From assembly GCA_022701845.1 (NCBI GenBank), contig JAKONS010000163.1:1-10230 (forward strand): 10,230 nucleotides of DNA, written 5' to 3'. The stretch comes from Burkholderiaceae bacterium (GTDB taxonomy: Bacteria > Pseudomonadota > Gammaproteobacteria > Burkholderiales > Burkholderiaceae). Shown in pieces: positions 6,149-10,230 of this stretch. The number at the start of each line of letters is the position of its first letter. Position 1 is the first letter of the stretch. Both the position numbers and the translations under genes were made by a program. The notes below the pieces were generated by a model. The model did no database searches. It had not been told where the DNA came from and worked only from the letters and a program-made list of their open reading frames with translations.

Positions 6149-7744
6149 TTATTTCTTGCGATTGGTACGGGCCGGCGCTGCGGCCGCCTTGGCGGGAGCC
6201 TTGGCTGGCGCGGTCGCGCGTACTGCCTTGCCGGCCTTGGGTGCGACGGCGCGACCCGCACCGCGAGCGGTCGCACGGGTCGCCGATGGGTGCGCCTCTG
6301 CGGCCTCGGCGCGTGCCGGTGCGGCTGCCGGGCCGGCGTGGGGCCGCACCGGCAGGTAGACGATCAATTGCTGGCCGGCCTTGAAGGTGCTCGACGGGCT
6401 GACCGAATTCCAGTTGGCCACGTCGCTGGTGGTGACCCGGTAGCGGCGTGCCACCGCGGCCACATCGTCGCGGCGGCCGGCCTTGACGACGGTGCGTTTG
6501 GTGACGATCTCGGGCGCCAGCGCCAGGCGTCCGCTGTCGGCGACCTGGGCGGCCACGTCGTCCTGCATGGTGGCGGTGCGCGGCACCACCAGCGTGGAGC
6601 CGGCCTTGATCAGCATGCGCGGCGGTATGCCGTTGACCGCCCGCAGGTCCTGCTCCGACATGCCGACCTTGGCGGCGGCGGCGTTGGCGGTGATGGTGGT
6701 CGGCACGGTCCAGGCGGTCCAGCTGGCGTACTGGCCGTCTGCATAGGCCTCGAGGTTGCGGCGGAAAACCGATGCGTTGTCCCAGGGCAGCAGGATGGTG
6801 GAAGTTCCCGAGGCCAGGATCACCGGATGGCGCATCGACGGATTGAGCGCCTTGAAATCCTCCAGTTTCACGTCGGCCAGCTTGGCGGCCAGTGCCACGT
6901 CCATGTCGCGGGTGATCGTGACCTGCTGGAAGTACGGGTGGTTCTCGATGACCGGCAATTCGGCGCGGAAGGCCTCGGGGCGGGCGACGATGTTCTTCAC
7001 CGCCTGCAGCTTCGGCACATAGAGCCGCGTTTCGTTGGGCATGGTGATGTCTTCGTAGCCCACCGGCAGACCCGCCTTCTGGTTCTTGGCGATGGCACGG
7101 CCGACGCTGCCTTCGCCCCAGTTGTAGGCGGCCAGCGCCAGATGCCAGTCGCCGAACATGCCGTAGAGGCGCTGCAGGTAGTCGAGGGCGGCACGGGTCG
7201 AGGCCAGCACGTCGCGGCGGTCGTCGCGGAACATGTTCTGGCGCAGCTGGTAGTCGTTGCCGGTGGCCGGCATGAACTGCCACATGCCGGCCGCCTTGGC
7301 GCTGGAGACGGCCTGGGGGTTGAAGGCGCTTTCGATGTAGGGCAGCAGCGCCAGCTCGGTCGGCATGCCGCGCCGCTCCAGCTCCTCGACGATGTGGAAC
7401 AGGTATTTGCTCGAGCGCTCGGTCATGCGCTGGATGTAGTCCGGGCGGGTGGCGTACCACTGCTCGCGGTCGTGCACCAGGTCGTTGTCGAGGTCGGGCA
7501 TGCCGAAGCCGCGGCGGATGCGCTCCCATAGGTCGGCCGGCGGTGCGAGTTGCGCCACGGCGAGGCTGCTGGCGTTGCCGGCGGTGATCGGCTGCAGGGC
7601 ACCGGTGGGGTAGACCGGCTTGTGGGCGCTGGAAGCGACGCCGGTGACGGCTTCCGGCTTGCGGGTGGAAGGGTCTGCCGGTGTGGCGCAACCGGTCAGC
7701 AGGAGGGAGCCGAGGGTGAGCCAGAGAGCGAGCAACTGCTTCAT
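6149..7744 (-). CDS. mltD: MltD-like membrane-bound lytic murein transglycosylase with LysM repeats
   Basis: A 531-residue lipoprotein that should cut peptidoglycan glycan strands, leaving 1,6-anhydro ends, from the periplasmic face of the outer membrane. The signal peptide MKQLLALWLTLGSLLLTGC ends in a lipobox with lipidated C19. The SLT domain (about 116-225) contains the catalytic Glu138 in LLPYIESAFNPQAVS, followed by AAGMWQFMPATG (151-162) and LALAAYNWGEGSV (202-214). Two LysM peptidoglycan-binding modules follow at about 344-388 and 418-464. The last 65 residues (about 467-531) are an Ala/Pro/Lys/Arg-rich low-complexity tail with AKAPAKAAAA-like runs, ending NRKK. ATG 7744 overlaps the gloB stop as ATGA and gives an ideal signal peptide; an in-frame ATG at 7762 would add six residues. 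Coupled translation with gloB is likely, and a strong terminator follows. Confidence 0.95.
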   Translation of the reverse strand: MKQLLALWLTLGSLLLTGCATPADPSTRKPEAVTGVASSAHKPVYPTGALQPITAGNASSLAVAQLAPPADLWERIRRGFGMPDLDNDLVHDREQWYATRPDYIQRMTERSSKYLFHIVEELERRGMPTELALLPYIESAFNPQAVSSAKAAGMWQFMPATGNDYQLRQNMFRDDRRDVLASTRAALDYLQRLYGMFGDWHLALAAYNWGEGSVGRAIAKNQKAGLPVGYEDITMPNETRLYVPKLQAVKNIVARPEAFRAELPVIENHPYFQQVTITRDMDVALAAKLADVKLEDFKALNPSMRHPVILASGTSTILLPWDNASVFRRNLEAYADGQYASWTAWTVPTTITANAAAAKVGMSEQDLRAVNGIPPRMLIKAGSTLVVPRTATMQDDVAAQVADSGRLALAPEIVTKRTVVKAGRRDDVAAVARRYRVTTSDVANWNSVSPSSTFKAGQQLIVYLPVRPHAGPAAAPARAEAAEAHPSATRATARGAGRAVAPKAGKAVRATAPAKAPAKAAAAPARTNRKK

Positions 7745-8514
7745 CGGAAATCGTTCTTCCATTGGCGCAAGGCGGCGAATATGCCGATCTCGTCGCGTGG
7801 TGTGTCGGGGGCGAAGCGGCGTACCGCGTCGATCACGTCGGTGTTGCGGCTGCGCAGGAATGGGTTGATGGCGCGTTCGGTCGACAACAGCGAAGGCAGC
7901 GTCGGCCGTCCGGCGGCGCGTTGCGCCTGGCAGCGCTGTTCATGGTCGGCCAGGGCGGTATTGTGAGGCTCTACCGAGCGAGCAAATTTCAGGTTGGACA
8001 GGGTGTACTCGTGGCCGCAGCAGATGCGGGTGTCGTCGGGTAGCGCCGCCAGCCGGTCGAGCGATGCCAGCATCTGTGCCGGCGTGCCTTCGAACAGCCG
8101 GCCGCATCCGCCGGAGAACAGGGTGTCGCCGGTGAAGGCCAGCGGTGCGCCGCCCACGTCGGCGCAGAAAAACGCGATATGGCCGGCGGTGTGGCCGGGC
8201 ACGTCGATCACCTCGAAACGCAGGCCGAACACCTCGACCGTAGCGCCACCGGCGACCCGCTCGGCAGGCTCCGGCACCGGCTCGGTTGCCGGGCCGATCA
8301 CGCGGCAACCGGTAGCGGCGCGCAGCTCGGCGACTCCGCCGGTGTGGTCGGCATGGTGGTGGGTGACTAGAATCGCCTCGAGTTGCAGGCCGCCGGCCTG
8401 CAGCGCGGCGAATACCGGTGCCGATTGGCCGGGGTCGACCACCACGGCCCGCTGCGCATCACGCAGCATCCAGATGTAGTTGTCGGAAAAAGCGGGTAGC
8501 GGGTCCAGAACCAT
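7741..8514 (-). CDS. gloB: Hydroxyacylglutathione hydrolase (glyoxalase II)
   Basis: A 257-residue cytosolic metallo-beta-lactamase-fold enzyme that hydrolyses S-D-lactoylglutathione to D-lactate and glutathione, the second step of methylglyoxal detoxification. The binuclear metal motif is complete: THHHADH (H52, H54, D56, H57), H108 in PGHTAGH, D130 in TGDTLFSGGCGRLFEG, and H168 in CGHEYT. The C-terminal substrate-binding region ends NPFLRSR (217-223) and RQWKNDFR. The start [15 protein letters not shown] aligns residue for residue with the E. coli N-terminus, so ATG 8514 is chosen over an in-frame GTG at 8553. The ATG shares CATG with the divergent methyltransferase gene. A perfect TATAAT lies eleven bases upstream. 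The stop overlaps the mltD start. Confidence 0.97.
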   Translation of the reverse strand: MVLDPLPAFSDNYIWMLRDAQRAVVVDPGQSAPVFAALQAGGLQLEAILVTHHHADHTGGVAELRAATGCRVIGPATEPVPEPAERVAGGATVEVFGLRFEVIDVPGHTAGHIAFFCADVGGAPLAFTGDTLFSGGCGRLFEGTPAQMLASLDRLAALPDDTRICCGHEYTLSNLKFARSVEPHNTALADHEQRCQAQRAAGRPTLPSLLSTERAINPFLRSRNTDVIDAVRRFAPDTPRDEIGIFAALRQWKNDFR

Positions 8515-9373
8515 GGGCGACGAAATTATAGGTTTGCACTCCTGGTTCGCCACGCCGGCGGGTCGTTATCTCCTGGCGTGGGAACAGGCGCGCTTCGATG
8601 TGGCGGTAGACGATATTTTCGGCTATCACGGGGTGCAGCTCGGCCTGTCGGTGCTCGACGGGCTGCGCGCCAGCCGCGTCAGGCGGCACTGGCTGGCCGC
8701 CGGCAGCGCCGATCTGCAGAGCGCCGCCGGGGGCGCACGGTCGCTCCTGCCGATGCGCTCGCACGCTCTAGTGACCGATTTCTCTGCGCTGCCGTTTGCA
8801 CAAGCCAGCCTCGACATGGTGCTGATGCCGCACACCCTGGATCTGGCGGTCGATCCGCATGCCGCCCTGCGCGAGGCCGAGCGGGTGCTGGTTCCGGACG
8901 GAAAACTGGTGATCTGCGGCATCAACCCCGCCAGTCTCTGGGGTTTGAAGCAGCGGCGGCTGCGGGCGCTGCGCCGTATCGGCGTCGGTGCCGACGAGGA
9001 TTTCCTGCCTGAGGGCATGGACGGTATCGGCTACTGGCGGCTGCGCGACTGGCTGCGGCTGTTGTCGTTCGAAGTGGAATCGGCCCAATTCGGTTGTTTT
9101 CGCCCGGCGATGCGCAACCAGCGCTGGCTCGACCGCATGGCCTGGCTCGATACCGCCGGCGATCGCTGGTGGCCGATCTTCGGTGCCGCGTATTTCGTCG
9201 TCGCGACCAAGCGGGTGGCGTCGATGCGTCTGTTGACGCCCGCCTGGAAGACACGGACCGGTCGCAAGGAAACCACGGCGGTGGCGGTGGCCGGGCGCGA
9301 CAATGCCGCCCGGCGTACCGGGTCGCCGTCGCCGGTGCCATCTCATTCTCCTTCTCCACCTTCCGATTCGTAG
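8513..9373 (+). CDS. Class I SAM-dependent methyltransferase-like protein
   Basis: A 286-residue protein of the methyltransferase type 11 group that sits beside gloB and rnhA in many betaproteobacteria. The N-terminus ([22 protein letters not shown], split 8-19 and 20-29) is typical of that lineage-specific family. Recognisable methyltransferase parts are [19 protein letters not shown] (92-110, the motif II/acidic region), [19 protein letters not shown] (116-134) and GINPASLWG (136-144). The glycine-rich SAM motif I is degenerate: around residues 57-66 there is [10 protein letters not shown] instead of a GxGxG loop. Substrate unknown. The C-terminus after about residue 235 becomes basic, then Ser/Pro-rich ([16 protein letters not shown]). 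ATG 8513 is favoured; an in-frame TTG at 8480 would add eleven residues inside gloB. Neither start has a clear Shine-Dalgarno. rnhA follows by eleven bases. Confidence 0.82.
   Translation: MGDEIIGLHSWFATPAGRYLLAWEQARFDVAVDDIFGYHGVQLGLSVLDGLRASRVRRHWLAAGSADLQSAAGGARSLLPMRSHALVTDFSALPFAQASLDMVLMPHTLDLAVDPHAALREAERVLVPDGKLVICGINPASLWGLKQRRLRALRRIGVGADEDFLPEGMDGIGYWRLRDWLRLLSFEVESAQFGCFRPAMRNQRWLDRMAWLDTAGDRWWPIFGAAYFVVATKRVASMRLLTPAWKTRTGRKETTAVAVAGRDNAARRTGSPSPVPSHSPSPPSDS
8525..8530 (-). promoter_or_regulatory. Perfect -10 hexamer for gloB
   Basis: TATAAT on the minus strand at 8530-8525, in otherwise very GC-rich coding sequence, lies eleven bases before the gloB ATG. Transcription would start near 8518, giving a leader of only a few bases. 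The -35 region at 17-base spacing (GTGGCG, 8553-8548) matches the consensus at three positions. It lies within the start of the divergent methyltransferase gene. Confidence 0.5.
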
Positions 9374-9384
9374 CCGAGACCTTT

Positions 9385-9834
9385 TTGAACCAAGTAGATA
9401 TCTATACCGATGGCGCCTGCAAAGGCAACCCGGGCCCCGGCGGCTGGGGCGTGTTGCTGAAGTCCGGTGAATTGCAGAAAGAGTTGTTTGGTGGCGAGAA
9501 GCAGACCACCAACAACCGCATGGAAATGATGGCTGTCATCCAGGGCCTGCAGGCGCTGAAGAAACCCTGCCATGTCACCCTGTACATCGACAGCCAGTAT
9601 GTGCTGAAGGGCATCACCGAATGGGTGAAGGGCTGGAAAGCGCGCGGCTGGCGCACCGCCAGCAAGGAGCCGGTGAAGAACGTGGAGCTGTGGCAGCAAC
9701 TCGACCAATTGGTTGCCACCTGCGGTCACAAGATCGAGTGGAAATGGGTGCGCGGCCACAACGGCGACCCCGGCAACGAGCGTGCTGATGCGCTCGCCAA
9801 CATGGGCGTAGAGGCGGCGCTGGGTCGTCGCTAG
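9385..9834 (+). CDS. rnhA: Ribonuclease HI
   Basis: A 149-residue ribonuclease HI that degrades the RNA strand of RNA-DNA hybrids. All catalytic residues are present: D9 in [18 protein letters not shown]47 in [11 protein letters not shown]69 in YIDSQYV, H125 in [17 protein letters not shown], and D135 in the same block. The basic protrusion ([20 protein letters not shown], split 80-89 and 90-99) marks the E. coli-type HI enzyme. The start appears to be TTG at 9385: it puts the first strand at the family position, and no ATG or GTG lies near it in frame. GAGA at 9376-9379 is a weak ribosome site. It follows the methyltransferase gene by eleven bases and is probably co-transcribed. Confidence 0.96.
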   Translation: MNQVDIYTDGACKGNPGPGGWGVLLKSGELQKELFGGEKQTTNNRMEMMAVIQGLQALKKPCHVTLYIDSQYVLKGITEWVKGWKARGWRTASKEPVKNVELWQQLDQLVATCGHKIEWKWVRGHNGDPGNERADALANMGVEAALGRR

Positions 9835-9841
9835 CGCGGAG

Positions 9842-10230
9842 TCAGCCGGTGAGGGGTGGTGGCTCGAAGGGCAGGGCGGCCAGCTCCGCGGCGGTATTGG
9901 CGTTGGCGAAGGCCAAGACGTCGTCGAACACCGCCTGTGCGGCACCCTGTTGAGCAGCCCATCGCCCCACCCGGTGCTCGCCTTGCTCGAGTGCCAGCCG
10001 GACACTGTCTCGCAAGCGTTTGTGCACTAGCAGAAACACCGGCTGCATGTCGATGCGGCCTCCGGTGCGGGTGGCAGCGACCGCGACCGGGGCATCGGCG
10101 GCGAGTGCCGCTTCGCACAAGCGGGCCACCAGGTTCGGCGGGAACAGCGGGCTGTCGCACGGTACGGTCACCAGCCAGTCGGTCGTGCAGCGGGTCAAGC
10201 CGGCGTCGAGACCGGCCAGCGGGCCGGAGA
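9842..10230 (-). CDS. mobA: Molybdenum cofactor guanylyltransferase, C-terminal part
   Basis: MobA transfers GMP from GTP to molybdopterin cofactor, making the bis-MGD form used by enzymes such as nitrate and formate dehydrogenases. The gene enters from the right edge; about 128 codons remain, without the N-terminal LAGGxxxRMGxxK nucleotide-binding loop. The remaining part begins SGPLAGLDAG, the conserved GPLAG motif, then WLVTVPCDSPLFPPNL with the metal-binding Asp of PCDxP, and further on VFLLVHKRLRDSV. The end carries VFDDVLAFANANTAAEL, the usual FxNxNTxxEL motif of MobA. The stop (9844-9842) is seven bases from the convergent rnhA stop. The call is firm; the true start lies outside the window. 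Confidence 0.94.
   Translation of the reverse strand, partial: SGPLAGLDAGLTRCTTDWLVTVPCDSPLFPPNLVARLCEAALAADAPVAVAATRTGGRIDMQPVFLLVHKRLRDSVRLALEQGEHRVGRWAAQQGAAQAVFDDVLAFANANTAAELAALPFEPPPLTG

Noticed and set aside
6017..7531. A 504-codon plus-strand open frame antisense to mltD
   Set aside because: Gly/Val/His-rich shadow of the mltD coding strand; it also runs through the mltD terminator. No domain seen.
1..10230. Mobile element, CRISPR array or horizontally acquired island
   Set aside because: No transposase or integrase motifs, no direct-repeat arrays, and base composition and codon style look even across the window.

Overview
This is a GC-rich, densely coded stretch of bacterial chromosome. 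The gene content and protein sequences (dnaX-ybaB-recR, gloB-mltD, a methyltransferase beside rnhA, mobA) point to a betaproteobacterium, possibly Rhodocyclales or a relative. The order-level call is a guess from gene neighbourhood. I see no mobile element, CRISPR array, tRNA or rRNA, and no gene-free stretch over 300 bases; the longest gap is 186 bases (5963-6148).

Layout. (1) 1-1810, plus strand: the 3' end of dnaX (clamp-loader tau/gamma), ybaB (nucleoid-associated protein), recR (recombinational repair) and a small MAPEG membrane protein, with a weak terminator candidate at about 1819-1836. (2) 1896-2951, plus: an orphan ABC-type substrate-binding protein with a Tat-like signal peptide. 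(3) 2997-5503: a divergent pair. The minus-strand gene encodes a six-helix membrane protein with four regularly spaced histidines, a [2Fe-2S] ferredoxin domain and a class III nucleotide cyclase domain. The plus-strand gene encodes a Crp/Fnr-family regulator with an apparently intact cyclic-nucleotide pocket. (4) 5528-5962, minus: doxX, with a strong Shine-Dalgarno. Upstream of it lie a textbook intrinsic terminator for mltD and a palindrome whose geometry is that of a CRP site. (5) 6149-8514, minus: gloB then mltD, coupled by an ATGA overlap. (6) 8513-9834, plus: a methyltransferase-like gene whose start codon overlaps that of gloB on the other strand, then rnhA with a TTG start. (7) 9842-10230, minus: the 3' part of mobA, cut by the window edge.

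The most interesting unit is region 3. The cyclase has the domain order of the redox-sensing cyclase CyaC of Sinorhizobium meliloti (diheme-b, quinone-responsive membrane anchor plus an iron-sulfur cluster), and a Crp-like receptor is encoded back to back with it. That suggests a self-contained circuit from quinone-pool redox state through a cyclic nucleotide to transcription. Two substrate-selecting residues of the cyclase domain look non-canonical (Gln for Lys, Glu for Asp), so the nucleotide it makes should not be assumed. The CRP-like palindrome upstream of doxX could be a local target. The remaining genes are mostly housekeeping.
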